Shown here piece by piece: positions 31,511-43,762 of a stretch of 64,000 bases of DNA. Within the stretch, counting starts at the first letter, position 1. Each line of letters starts with the position of its first letter. The stretch is taken from contig CM057155.1 of NCBI GenBank assembly GCA_029962745.1, forward strand, positions 30,748,896 to 30,812,895. Direction: 5' to 3'. The notes beneath the pieces are model-generated. The model was not told where the DNA came from and made no database searches. It saw only the letters and a program-made list of their open reading frames with translations. The position numbers and the translations under genes were made by a program. The stretch is from Echinometra lucunter. Its lineage: Eukaryota > Echinodermata > Echinoidea > Camarodonta > Echinometridae.

Positions 31511-33022
31511 GTAGCACATATTGAATACTTGGGCATCTGGCATGCACAAAGCACCAGAAAATCTGGTTTCCTCATGCAAGAACCATCCTCTGTTTGTATT
31601 CATACATTAATTGGATTTAAGATGGTATCTCTTGTTAAAAATGGATAAAATAAATCCACGGTATCCATGGTAGGTTTACAAACACAGCCATTTATGGCAT
31701 ATCGTCCAATTATCGTTGTATGTAGTCATACTATCTTTCCTGCACCAAACAGCAGCAATTTCTTCTCTTTTTTTCAAAACCAATGTAGCTTTCTCGTTTG
31801 ACTGAGGGCCCCATTTAAAGTGTCCCTTTTCGGCGTCAACCTGCTTATAAGCAGTAGAAACATGAGGAAACTTGACTGGCAAGACCTATTTCTTATTCTG
31901 ACAGATTAGCCTGAGCTAATTGGTGCTAGACGGTAGCTTGAATATTTAATCTGGATGAGGGTTATAGAAAGGGGCCTTTGTGTCAAATGTTGGGTCGTCG
32001 CATGGACCCAAAAGTGACAGAACAGTAGAGAATTTGTCCTGCGTGGTCCTTTCCGTGTTTTGTGGAATTCATGAATTCATTTCAAGATTTGTTTCAAGTT
32101 CTAACTCATTCATTGGTCAATGGCCCTATTGGGGGGTCCTTTGGGGCATCTGACGGATACATAGCCGTGTAAAATGGCCCTTTCAGTAGTTTGCAAGGTC
32201 GACCTGACCATTCCCAACTGGTTATAAGTGATACCTAAGATGTTAACTGGGTCAAACATACGAAAAGGGCCCTCGGGCCACTCTTTGGGCACAAGAAGAA
32301 TGGAAATTTGTCTGCCATGGCCCATTCGGTAATCTGTAAGAAAGGCCTGACCCTTTCACGCTGGTTTTAAGTGACATCTAAGGTGTTAAGTGCGTAAAAC
32401 ATATGCAAAGGGCCCTCAGGCCACTCTTTGGGGCGTCTTCCGGGCACAAAGCAGCGGGAAATTTGTCTGCCATTTTGCCCGTTCGATAGTCTGTAAGATC
32501 GACCTGACCATTTCAAATTGGTTTTAAGTGGTATTTAGTGGTAACTAGGATGTTTAACCTGGGTCAAACATACGAAAAGGGCCCTCAGGCCGCTCTTTGG
32601 AAGCGTCTGCCGGGCACAAAGCAGCAGAAAATTCGTCTGTCATGGAACTTTCCGTAATCTGTGTGATGAGCAGCAAAATCTGCCGTGGGTTTCATGGTAC
32701 CTTGTCACTTGACCTAGGTTAAACGTAATATTTGACCCTTTTGGGGCGTCTGCCGGGCACAAAGCAGCAGAAAATCCGTCTGTCATGGACCATTCCGCAT
32801 TCAGTGTAATGGGCCACAAAATCTGCCGTGGGTTTTATGTGGTACCTCGTTCGTTTGATCGAACGCATTTTGGGGGCCCTTTTAAAAGGCCCCAGGGGCC
32901 ACATGCAGCAGAGGTAAAACGGCAGACGCCCAGTTTGGTATATGCGGGGTTAATGCCAGGTATTCCAATACTCAGATGTTGGTACCTCGTTCATTTGATA
33001 TAAAAAAGTCACCAAGCTGCCG
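31511..33022 (-). repeat. Right inverted arm of the foldback element
   Basis: Collinear inverted partner of 16719-16913 plus 29217-30558. It contains the uninterrupted GGCCCATTACACTGAAT site that defines the insertion point of the 12.3-kb element. It also includes an extra internal unit with a second ACCCACGGCAGATTTT near 32680-32700. Confidence 0.82.
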
Positions 33023-33062
33023 ATCTGTGTTGACTGATGATGATGATGATGATGATGATGAT

Positions 33063-33930
33063 GACTAATGATGCTGAGATGATTAGAATAATTGTGATAT
33101 AATAACATGTTGCCAATATATCTATAAGGCAGTGGCACCCCTGGACATGCTGGATTATGCTAATTGAAAATTATCCAAAATTAATTCCTCTTATATTTCG
33201 TCGAGTATATAACCTTATTGCGTATCGAATATCTTCTATCTAAAATCAGTAAACTATAAATCTTCTCCAGATTCAGGCTTTACGTGACTGTCCTGGAGGG
33301 CACTTGTGAATTTTTAGTTTCAATTCTCCCCTGTGAAATACCACCGCTTCGTCGTACAATGAATTGTTCGAATATTTCCAAATTTTGGCAGGAAGTCAAC
33401 TAAATACAAGTAACTCCTGTAATTTTCGCTACATAAAGGTGTCAAGAAATCTATGAACTTGAGATCTGATATTCATACAGAGTATATCGAAATTGGGTTA
33501 TTATACATGACCCAGCCATCTCTTTTTTTAAATTTTATTTTTTTATCGCTTCAAAAATCAAAGGGGCGGTCGCCCCAATGCCCCCCCCCCCTCCTTGAAT
33601 TCAGCTCTGATATGCCATACCTTTTCTACATAAATTTCAAGAGACCGATTTAGTAGAAATTTGATACTTTGGGTGGGTCCGATCCGTTGGTAAGGAGTTC
33701 GTTTGACACCAGACCTTAACACATTGTGTATGTCGACATCAGGTTCATCTCTGTACCCATGGGGGTAATGCTGTACCCCATGCAAACCTTGTCGCATTGC
33801 ATAGTCTGTAAACACAGACTCCTATCAAGATTTAAATAAATAATAACAACTTATGAGTCAAGTTTAAAACTAAACATATGGCCACACATACGTGTACCAG
33901 AAGCACTTTTGAAGTATAGAGGTATATGTT
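33063..33930. other. Non-coding, nothing recognised
   Basis: AT-rich sequence with a C10 run near 33583. No gene supported. Confidence 0.4.
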
Positions 33931-33934
33931 AAAG

Positions 33935-34262
33935 AGGCTCTGTCGTGGGTTTTCATGGGGAGTGAATCATAATTTGCTGACACCAGACTTTGTGAAAAGC
34001 ACTGGTAATACCTGTAATAGAGCTAAATATCTGGAGCACAGCAAAACAAGGTGTCCCACCATAAACATTCTTCGGCTTGCTTCGGGCATTCTCGGGCCAG
34101 GGAAAGTGAGACAATGACTTTGCCATATGGGGCAAAGGGTGGAATATACAGAGCATTACATAAGGTCTGTTGGTCATAAAACTCATAGTGATGGACAAAA
34201 CCTGTTACTGGGTAAGCACCCATGGTGTCAAATTCCCCATGAAAGCCCACGACAGAGCCTCT
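33935..34262. mobile_element. 328-bp MITE, TTAA duplication
   Basis: Ends AGAGGCTCTGTCGTGGGTTT and (inverted) AGAGGCTCTGTCGTGGGCTT, continuing CATGGGGA. Bordered by TTAA at 33931-33934 and 34263-34266. TTAA duplications are typical of piggyBac and Kolobok elements. No coding. Confidence 0.88.
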
Positions 34263-34266
34263 TTAA

Positions 34267-34389
34267 CGTGTTCACAAACATAATCGTATACACGCTATAT
34301 CAAGTCTAAAGTTTAAATTAAGTTTATTTTCCACAAATTGAATTTAAAAAAACCACTTAAAACAATCAGACATAATTAATCACATACAA

Positions 34390-34429
<40 letters not shown>

Positions 34430-35855
34430 AATAGATGGATAAACAAATGATAATAATAATAATGATAACAAAATGATCAAAATAAAACAGGCATGGGATA
34501 TTGTCGATTTTTTAAAAGAATTTTTAAGGACAACCTTAAAAGTGAAGTGAACAATCTGAGTATTGTCAGATGAAAGAAATCATGCTCCAGTGATGATTGC
34601 TGTTTACTGTCAAAAAAATCCATTTCAGCTCTGAATGATATGTTCGAGCGCTAGAGGGCGCGATTGTGAGAACCTGACCTGACGACATCGAGCTTTATTT
34701 CTGTAATTCCTCTCTGTTAACTCTGTAATTGAGACTAAACTTTGCTGAGAACTGTCTTAGGATCTATTGGGCGTAATTGATTTAAAAAAAAAAAAAAAGG
34801 AGTTGTGATGATGCCGACAATTGTGAGAACAATAACATTAACAGTTTGTTGCTCGACGCGGCGGTTGAAAGCTGTAAAAACTAGTCTCTATACTCCATGC
34901 TGAAATGTAATCATCAAAATCGATCCATAGTTTATTTTTTATCATAATACTAATACACAGCCTAGAGAATCCATATCAGTTAAAATTATGTGATCATGGT
35001 TAGTGCAACAGAACTTTTTTTTTTAGCGCTGTGGTAACCGACTGAACCCTTAGTCTTAAAGAAATACATCTAAGAGCAATCATGGCTTGACCTTGTGCTT
35101 TCACGACGTCACGAAATGACGTCATCTAGAAGCAGAAGCCAGCAGCAGCAATAATTCTTGCAAATCACTTTTAAGCTAAGCCCGGCTTATCTCCATGACA
35201 GCCAAGTGGGAACAAAGCTTGATTAAGAAATTTACTCAGACATCAGAGCTATAAAAATAGTTTAAAATGGCTCTTTTACAATTAACGTGTTCGGAAACTT
35301 ATGATCTTGATCAAAGAGGGTATAATTATAATAATCAATATCAGAAACTTTGATCCAGGGCTTAATAATTACTACGAGCGTTTATAGCAGCAGCAGCAAT
35401 CTAGGACATACCTATAACTTTGTGATTCAAGTCAAAACTTCTAGAGACCTCACTGGCCAATCACTCCATTCAAAAATCGTATTCATAACTCCATAGACAC
35501 TGAATTATTGGAAAGTGATATGCCAGTCATTAATGTTTGAATCATAGGAAAACTATAACATTATTTCACAATCAGTCTCAGAATACTTATTTTCATTAAT
35601 CAGTCAATTGATCAATTGATTAATAAATTTTGCCTTGAAAGCATAAAAAATTATGCATTATATTTTCAATTTGATTTAAGTTTTGGACCGGACTTAAGAG
35701 AAAGTTCTCTTTTATTTTACCCATAGAGTTACATACGCACGTCTATTATGTAACTTTATGATTTTTACCTTATATCTTCACGCTATGTTCTACTTCGCAT
35801 TCTATTGCTCTTTCTCACAGACTCCCTCTCTCGCTTCTCGTCACTAAGCACACCT
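34267..35855. other. Non-coding with (GA)n and CRE-like sites
   Basis: (GA)n at 34390-34426. GACGTCACGAAATGACGTCA near 35106-35125 holds two CRE-like TGACGTCA/GACGTCA motifs, with no gene nearby to give them meaning. Nothing else recognised. Confidence 0.4.
34390..34426. repeat. (GA)n microsatellite
   Basis: About 36 bp of pure GA/AG. Confidence 0.95.
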
Positions 35856-36806
35856 GGGGGTGTTTCACAAACTTCACAAAGATTTAAGTTTTGACTAAAG
35901 TCGCACTTAAATTCCTACTTGGGTGCTGTATATTATGCATCACCCCATTGGTCAGATCAACCGGATGCGCAATGGCGCTTAAAGTGATTGCACAATGGTA
36001 AAAAGATTTTTGATATATGATCGAGAATAGAATTCTAAGAAGAATAACATTAAAAATTTGATGATTTTCAATCGAAATCAGTGCATTTTGGCTAATTTTC
36101 TCATAAAAAGTCAAGAGTTGACCAAAAAATTTTGAGTAATAATAATAATAATAATATTCTGGATTTATATAGCGCCTAATACATCTCCAAGAGAGTCTCT
36201 AAGCGCTTTACAGAAATATTATTACCCCGGTCATCGGATTCAGGCTTGCCCGCATACAATGTATGCACCTTCTCCACTCCCTAGGGAGCATTCCAGCCAG
36301 GCGCCTTTTGCAGGCGCGCACAATGCTAAACAAATCACAATGACTTTCGCATCCTACCGGGTACCCACTTAACACCTGGGTGGAGAGTGGCAAATGTAGA
36401 TTCATATCTTGCCAAAGGACATTAGTGCCGCGCCGGGATTTGAACTCAGACCACGAGTATGAGGTATGACGTCAAAGTGGGTACCTAGCTTCGCGCATTG
36501 CAGTTGTGCTGCGCGCTAGACTGTACAATATGTATTTTGCTAGAAGTGCGCGACAAGGTACCCACTTTGACGTCAATTTGACGTCATGGGTACCCAGTTG
36601 AAACTGGGTCACAGCTGAGGGGTCAAAAATATCCTGAAATCTTATCACATTTGGGGGTTTCCTTGGCAACATGACTTAAAAAAAAAATATAGACGGATGA
36701 GTTTCTGCTGATGAAATCATGCTCTTTCAAATGAACTAACATTGTTTCAGCATTGGGTACCCCCTTTAAGCATGACTCTACAAACCTAACTCTTTGTGAA
36801 ACATCC
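35856..36806. mobile_element. GTTTCACAAA-ended inverted-repeat element containing a retroposon
   Basis: The left end GGGGGTGTTTCACAAACTTC has an inverted right partner, GGGGGGATGTTTCACAAAGA. The interior holds a retroposon copy (36138-36450) and an inverted repeat of GACGTCAAAGTGGGTACCT (36470-36490 with 36557-36578). No coding. Confidence 0.6.
36135..36455 (-). mobile_element. SINE-like retroposon with B-box-like head and (AAT)n tail
   Basis: Minus strand: GAGTTCAAATCC (36447-36436) resembles the RNA polymerase III B box. It is followed by the CACTCTCCACCCAGGTG and GCGCTATATAAA blocks and an (ATT)n tail at 36157-36138. No convincing A box, so it is probably truncated at the head. Related fragments lie at 28732-28962 and 43468-43560. 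Confidence 0.65.
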
Positions 36807-36818
36807 CCCCCCCCCCCC

Positions 36819-38993
36819 GATTCAGTTGAATCTCAAGTACCACATTCTTCTCTACTCCTTTCTTTCCTATTCCTCTTTGTTCCCCGGTTCCTCTCTCCTA
36901 TAAACAATTAGTGTCTAAGTCGTTATATTATGTTCTTTTCTTTAGCTGACTTCATTACTAGTATTGTGTTATATATTTGTATATCTGTATGATTTTTTTT
37001 TTTAAACTGTATATATATCTAGGATTTTTAAATTGTAAATAACACTCACCTCAGCTTTCGAGCTGCGATGTGTTGTGCAAAATGAAGAATTTCCAGTTCA
37101 GTTTAATTCAATTCAATTCAGTTCATTTCTATTAAAGTCAATTTATTTCAGTTCAATTCACTTACTATAATTGCCTCAGTAATCTCCAATATCTAAAATC
37201 AATTGTGCAAAAACCCCGTTATACAGCAACATGAACATTTTTAAATAGGAATCTAAAAAGGAATGATAAAACATTTCTGCTCTTGTAAGTCTTTTAGTTG
37301 TATCATGTACATTGACCTCTAATTCTGTGCTGAAATAGGCCAAAACAGAAATCATAATTATGAATTTGATAATTACAGAAATATAGTTCTCAGCCAGTGA
37401 AGGTCTCAATTTTTTTTTTCTTCTTCTCATATTTTAGTTATCAACTCCACTATGGTGATTTCATTGATCCGCAAAGTTCCGAGTCAAAACTGTAACGACT
37501 GAACATATACCGTACAACAGCTTTAACTCTCATAGAAATATAACTATAGGTGTAGGAATGTGAATATTATATGTTTTTTTTTTCATATATATACATATAT
37601 CATTATCAAATGTTCAAAGGATCAAAAAGTCCAACGAGATGCAGAATTAAAAATATCAGAAAAACAAATACGATTCACAACGATATATGGAATTCACAGG
37701 AAAACATGAGCTGTACTTCACAAGCGCTTTCAATTTTTTTTTTTCATCAAGTACAACCTATGTTTCCCTGTGTATTCCATATTTTTCTATATCATATAGG
37801 CAGACTAATGGAGTATGGTTGCTACTCGGAGTTTCACACCTTATACAAGCGATCACCAACTAATTGTTTCTCTTATGAATTATTCCATCCATGTTGCTAT
37901 CGAGATTGTTATTCAGTATGATGGCTTCATATGTACATGTGATGAATTCCTGTAGAGGGGAAAATGAGAAAGACAAATCAAAGTGGGCGACGCTTGGCAA
38001 ACGTCTACACTTCATTTTACACTATGTCCATGATATCTGTCACAAGGCCATGATGAATTATTTAGTTTTGTTTTTTCGTTTTTTTGTTATGTTTCAGAAA
38101 TTGTTTTGCCAGTGAAGAGAAGTCACAAGAAAGTAAAGAAAATACGAAATCGAATAGCGAAAGATAGCGTGCGAGTATATGCTTAAAGCATGTTCCATGA
38201 CGCCAGAGATAGCGTGCAGAAAGGACGGCTTTCTTTTATTCTTAACTATTTATGTTTATCCGTCTTTTTTCATTCATTCCGCATCATTTTTTTTGCCGAA
38301 GGTGAATAGCTCTGCAAACATTGACAGTTTTCAAATGCTAATTGTTCAGCTATTCAGTAGCTTGCACGCGATGCTCTGGCCGCGGCTCTCACAGAGCAAA
38401 AATCGGCCAACCGTACAAAGGCAGAGCCACGCATCTTTATCACACAACGCAAACGAGCCTGTGGCATTATAGGGCTTCCTAATAGCTATCGGTGGGGGGG
38501 GGGGGGGGGGAGCAGTAAAAGTCAAGAAGATAATTACAAAATGTATCAAGGACTCATTCACCCTATAGGGAGAAAGTAGGGGCGATGGTAGACCATTTCC
38601 TTTTTAAATAAGAGAATTTAGATTTAGATTCAGATTCGTTTATTCGTCGTTTGTTCTTCTTTTTCTTCAACAAACATAGAAACATAAAAGTACATGAAAT
38701 ATAGTAGATATTAAACTCAACGATAACTTTTTTGAATGTTGGATATCAAAAAGGCAATCGACTTTGAGATTTGCAGACAGCCTACAAAGTTGTCGAATTT
38801 GACTCAGCAGGGAATGTTAGGGGAGGGGTGGTGGTCGCACCCATTATCCACCTCCTGCAACACCCCAGAAGCAAAGAAAACTAGAATGTGAAAGCTTGTA
38901 TTGTTCATTGCAGATATGATGAAGTCTTATAATATTTTGACAATGCAATACTGGGGAAATGATGAACTACGTCTTCATTTCTTATCAAGATCT
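36819..38993. other. Non-coding with a hairpin
   Basis: 37683-37790 forms an imperfect inverted repeat of about 40 bp per arm (ATATGGAATTCACAGGAAAA with a near-complement). A G20 run lies near 38492-38511. No gene supported. Confidence 0.4.
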
Positions 38994-39126
38994 GGGGAGC
39001 GTTTCATGAAGAGTCTTGTCAGTGATTTTCACTGACAAATTTGCTTTCAGCTAGTCAGATGCAAGGATTCCAGGATAACAGTTGTCAGTGAAAATCACTG
39101 ACAAGACTCTTCATGAAACGCTCCCC
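38994..39126. mobile_element. 133-bp palindromic MITE, 45-bp perfect arms
   Basis: GGGGAGCGTTTCATGAAGAG to CACTGACAA on the left is exactly mirrored on the right, ending CATGAAACGCTCCCC, with about 43 bp unpaired between. No coding. The identity of the arms suggests a recent insertion. Confidence 0.88.
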
Positions 39127-39493
39127 TGAAGGTTTTTTTGATTATTTACAGCAGGAAGATTGTATATGTATGCTTGCAGGAGATTCCCGGAAAACATAGA
39201 ACTGAGAGATTCGAAATCTCGTATTTGCAATTTTAATTTCCTTTCATTTTGCGTGAAGAAAACAAGGACATCGTCGCCATTGTCTTTATATTGACTTTTT
39301 TATGTAAATGACTCACCGATGAGTAAATAAATAATAATGATAAAAATAATGGGAGATTCCTGTATCACGCTCATGTCTGACACATTTGCTAATCCTAGCA
39401 CTTCATTGTTCTTACCTCGACATTAGTCAAGCAGCCATTATACATCGCTCAAGCATTTGACATGTTTGAAGGAATCAATTTTGCATACCTCAC

Positions 39494-39598
39494 CTGGGTC
39501 GAGTATGAATATTACAATGTCTTGCCAAGAAATTGGGGCTGCTCCAGGTGGGTCAGGAATAAACTTTTTTGAAAAAGTATCATTTTCAAAGGGATCAG
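39494..39598 (-). CDS. Candidate internal exon, function unknown
   Basis: Minus strand: 105 nt preceded by a TTATTCTGCAG acceptor and followed by GTGAGGTATG at the donor. Open throughout in one phase as DPFENDTFSKKFIPDPPGAA then PISWQDIVIFILDP. The exon is phase-symmetric (35 codons). No neighbouring exons were found, so the gene model is unsupported beyond codon-like sequence and good splice sites. It could be chance. Confidence 0.3.
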
Positions 39599-40266
39599 CT
39601 GCAGAATAAGCTAGAATTAAATAAATGCTTGTAAGAAAACTTACGTTTACCCCCCCCCCCCCCAAAAGGGAGAGAGAGAGAAAAAAAAAAACCACCTTAA
39701 AACAATTTCTAAAAATGATGGGGAGTCGCAATAAAAGATTGAGCACATTAAGGATTGAAAACTTCTTTCAAAGACATTGTTGCAATTAAGATCCACCAAA
39801 CAGGTCTAAATTCCTTCGATCAAATTTTGATGAAAACGTTGCTGCGACAGTGTGTAAATCATATCTCTGTATCCTTGAACTTCAAATGTTTGTGATACTA
39901 GAACACGCCCTCTTTTGGTTAAAGTATTATTTCCAATGTCACGCAAAACTAGGACTCGGGTCGAGTCACCAAATTTGCTGGTTGAATACTCTTTATGTAT
40001 TTACCGTTAATCAAATTTTCGATAGGGGAGAGCTTTGGCGGATCAGAATAAATGGTTCACATAGTATTCAAGGCTTAATACTTGTCCCAGTTTATTTTCA
40101 TGTACGTCATTTATCCTCCCACAATGTAAGGGTTTATTTTGACTCATGAATGAATCATTTTCTCAACGCTCTAACAAGTTAGTTGATTTATTTTATGGTC
40201 GCTGGGCTGCGTTTGAACCTTGTGGCAGATTAGCATTATGCTAAACAAGTTATCCTATAAAGTCGT

Positions 40267-40330
<64 letters not shown>

Positions 40331-40335
40331 TGCTG

Positions 40336-40383
<48 letters not shown>

Positions 40384-40450
40384 ACTGTCATGTTGTTGCT
40401 TGGAGGCAGCCCCCCTCACTTCAACATAGAGTTCTTGATAGCATTTGAAA

Positions 40451-40515
<65 letters not shown>

Positions 40516-41239
40516 ATCTCTCTAAATTATATATTGCAAGTAACATAGGAAACATCCAAAATAGAAATAAAATGAAATAATTGGAAAGAATTTGAGTGGC
40601 ATATATCGATAAGCTATGAGTTCGAGAACACATATAAAAACACGCAGAAGCAGTGAACATTAAAGAAACATTTCAGGCAAATAAACTGGGGGGGGGGGCA
40701 TACCAAATCTTCGATTTTTTGGCTTGCAATTATTTCACCCTCCCCCCCCCCAAAAAAAATAAATAAATAAAAAATAAAAATGTAGGGGTTATTTGAAAAC
40801 CGAAAGTATGTTTCAACCAGTGATGCATGTTCATCTTGTTCATTATTTTTGATGGATGAAGTATTGGTAATTTCAAAACAAATTAGGTGATCAAAATTTC
40901 TCAGATCTAATAAAAAAGCACAATGATTATATTTGAAGTTTGTTAGGGATATAACAAAAACTATTTCTTTTTTTTTCAAGCAGCGTTGACTTTGTTCCTG
41001 TTTTATAACTAGGATTTCTAGGCATCAGCGTGAATTCATTTACGTCATCTAAAATTCTGAATTGGAATTTATACTGTAAAGGTTTTCATCTAAAGGAGAA
41101 AAAAAAATAAAGCCCCCGCAAATAAAATGTCACTTTTTATAAGAATTCTCACAAAACTTCATTTAAATTTTCCTCTCAATGGAGGTAACGTCTTTGGCGG
41201 ACTGGTGTCGTGATAATTTGCATGTACACTTAGCACTAT
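39599..41239. other. Non-coding with microsatellites
   Basis: Holds (CTA)n at 40269-40383, (TA)n at 40451-40512, and C and G runs near 39650, 40688 and 40742. No gene supported. Confidence 0.45.
40269..40512. repeat. (CTA)n and (TA)n microsatellites
   Basis: About 115 bp of CTA units with one interruption, then about 62 bp of pure TA after a 67-bp spacer. Confidence 0.95.
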
Positions 41240-41243
41240 TTAA

Positions 41244-41819
41244 AGGAGAGTGAAACCCTCGGGGAAAATCAATTTTAATGAAAAGAGAGGATAGAGAGAA
41301 GCAATTTAAAAAAAAAGTTCCATCAAAATCGGTTACAAAATGAGAAAATTATGAAAGTTTGAAAAGTCTCGATTTTCTATTGTGATCCACAAATTGGCAA
41401 TGTTGCTACAAAATGGCTGATTTAGAAGGAAAACTCTCAATATATATTTTACACAAACTTTCATAATTTCTCCAATATCTCTAAAGATGCTGCTTGTTTC
41501 TTTGTGAACTCAACATATGTTGTGTCAAATACATTTTCCCATAATATCTTGAGCTAAGAAGGAGACAAGCTGCACCTTAAGAGGTAATGGAGAAAGTCGG
41601 AAATTTTCAGTACAAACATATGGAGAGTTGTCAACAAAAACCTGCCATTATGAAGCAACACTGCCAATTTGAGGATCGCCATAGAAAGTAAATGGAGACT
41701 TTTCAAACTTTCATATCTTTCTCATTCACGTTAACGATTTTGATGGAATTTGTAAAAAGTTGCTTCTCTCTATCCTCTCTTTTCATTAAAATTGATTTTT
41801 CCCAGGGTTTCAGTCTCCT
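41244..41819. mobile_element. 576-bp MITE, long TIRs, TTAA duplication
   Basis: About 60-bp inverted ends starting AGGAGAGTGAAACCCTCGGG and (inverted) AGGAGACTGAAACCCTGGGA. They continue with AATCAATTTTAATGAAAAGA and GAGGATAGAGAGAAGCAA on both sides. TTAA lies at 41240-41243 and 41820-41823. The interior has mirrored (T)TGGCAATGTTGCT-like phrases and no coding. Confidence 0.9.
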
Positions 41820-41823
41820 TTAA

Positions 41824-42735
41824 TGAGAAGAGATATCTAATTGAGGTATTGGCACGCTCTTATAAATAAATAAACTGTGCATTAATCAATCTTAAAAATG
41901 TTTGGGAAAATAGGGAAATTTCGGTTATAAATTTCATCGTTTAGTGGTTCACAAAAGTGAAATATCAACGCTGTAAAGTGCGTCTCTGGGCACGCTTTGT
42001 AAATTTATGCATAAATGCGAAAACAAAAATCACCCAATATTTTGTTTGAATAGATTATTTTCCTGTCCTTTAAATTTAGGGTTGATTTGTCATTATGGCC
42101 TAAAATGTTGAAAAAAAAACCAACAACAAATATTTCCGAAATGAAAATGTTTCTGTAAAGTTTGATTACTATCACAGACTTAGGAGACGCTTTGTAAAGG
42201 CATAACTGGGAAAAAACACCCAATATTTGTTTGAATAGATCATTTCATTGTATTTTGTTATACCTTAGATTTAGGATTGATTTGTCATTATGGCCTAAAA
42301 ATGTTGAAAAAAACAACAACAAATATTTCCGAAATGACAATTTACTGTAAAGTTTGATTACTGTCACAGACCTATAGGAGACGGAGTCCTGATTATTTTC
42401 ATTGGTAATGTTGATCTCTCAGAGAAAGAGAGAGAGAGAGATAAAGAAATCATTTTGATTTACAGCTACAGCTAAAATTGCTAATTTGGTGGTAGTGGTG
42501 GGAGGGGGGGGGGGGGGGGAGTGAATTTGACTGTTTTATGAATTATATTCCCTAATTGTTGATTTGTTTGTTTGCTCTGTTTTATTCTTTTTCAGATGAT
42601 TTAGAGTAAAAGGGGCACCGTTTTGTTGTTTTTACTTTAAATGTGATTATTTCTCCTCTATTTTTTTTCGTCGTCAGAGCATTTCTGGTACTTCCTTCCA
42701 TCTCCTGCCTGTGCGATAATCCAAAGGCAAGGCAT
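41824..42735. other. Non-coding with a local duplication
   Basis: TCACCCAATATTTTGTTTGA... near 42030-42170 is repeated at about 42218-42370 (TTGATTTGTCATTATGGCCT and ATATTTCCGAAATGA shared), a diverged ~190-bp tandem pair. A G run lies near 42505-42519. No gene. Confidence 0.55.
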
Positions 42736-43171
42736 CACCGGCGTAAATCCACTTTGAAAAGTGTGTGTGTGTGTGTGTGGGGGGTGGGGGGGTGATCAAC
42801 TTTTTGCCGATTTTTTTTTCTGTCGAACTCACACTTAAGTAAAAACACACTCCCTCACCCACCCGCACAGATCCCCTTACACGCATTTTAATTTTTATTT
42901 TGCGAGCGAGCGAAAAATAACCACTTGTCTGGTTTTAAATCATATTTTCAAATATAAATTCTAAAATATTATGGTCGTTTATTATTAGATTATCAAAAGT
43001 TTTATTAACTGATCAATTCAAATACCATTTCTTCCTTAAAAAGTGTGAGGGTGATATTTGTTCACACCATCCTCCCTCTCGAAAAAGTGTTTGCGTATGT
43101 GCGTGTGTGTGTGTGGGGGGGGGGATATGCCAGGGAATATGTCCCCCCATGCCCCAAGATTTACGCCAATG
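42736..43171. mobile_element. CCGGCGTAAATCC-ended dispersed repeat, copy 2
   Basis: Same termini and inner landmarks as 28017-28378, in the same orientation, with (GT)n expansions near both ends. Confidence 0.8.
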
Positions 43172-43467
43172 CTTGGCAGCTACATGGTGTTCACCATCCA
43201 ATAAAAAGTAAATTCTCTTACCAGGCTGCTCACACGTTTCCTTTTCTATTTCATATCCGTGTCTGTTATTCTCTTACACCGGGAATTCCTGTTTCTCACT
43301 TTTGACTCTGTTCCCTTTCCTCTGTACTTTTGTTTTTTCTTCTTCATATTGCATGGACAGTAAAAGTTTCAGTAATTTAGTCAAACCATGATTAAGCAAA
43401 ATTATTCATCGATCAAAATTCTAAGAACAAATACTTTGATTCTATCCCCAAATAGATGTACTTGCTA

Positions 43468-43560
43468 TAATAATAATGATAATAACAATGACAGAGAATA
43501 TTTATTTAGCGCATAATAACTTGAAAAGTTCTCTATGCGCTTTACAATTACGAGAAATAT
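43468..43560 (-). mobile_element. Truncated retroposon tail
   Basis: AAT-rich tract followed by TTTATTTAGCGCATAATAAC and TCTATGCGCTTTACAATTAC, the tail blocks of the family at 36135-36455. Confidence 0.55.
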
Positions 43561-43762
43561 ATTTTGATACATCAATATCAAAGTAATTAAGCATAATATT
43601 AAAACAAAATAATTAAGGGGAAAATTCGGATCAATCGAGTATTTTGTATATTGCATAGCTCTTGTAGACATCCCTCTAGATCTATTTTCATTATCAATAA
43701 TAGGTTGCCTTCGTAGCAACCACCAACACCATCACTATTAGAACATCACATCATAACCACGA

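Larger units (their letters stand above)
16719..33022. mobile_element. Foldback element with long inverted arms, split by a 12.3-kb insertion
   Basis: The outermost ends are CGGCAGCTAGGTGAC (16719) and its inverse (ends 33022). Left arm: 16719-16913 plus 29217-30558. Right arm: 31511-33022. Unpaired centre: about 30559-31510. Without later insertions the element is about 3.8 kb. Mirrored landmarks include GGGCGTCTGCCGTT, ACCCACGGCAGATTTT, CTGCTTTGTGCCCGG(A/C)AGACGCC and GCATGCCAGAT(A/G)CCCAAGTATT. Much of each arm is tandem units of about 157-170 bp. No transposase frame is seen. Long arms of tandem units are the hallmark of foldback-type elements such as Drosophila FB and sea urchin TU (general knowledge). 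No clear target duplication was found. Confidence 0.82.
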
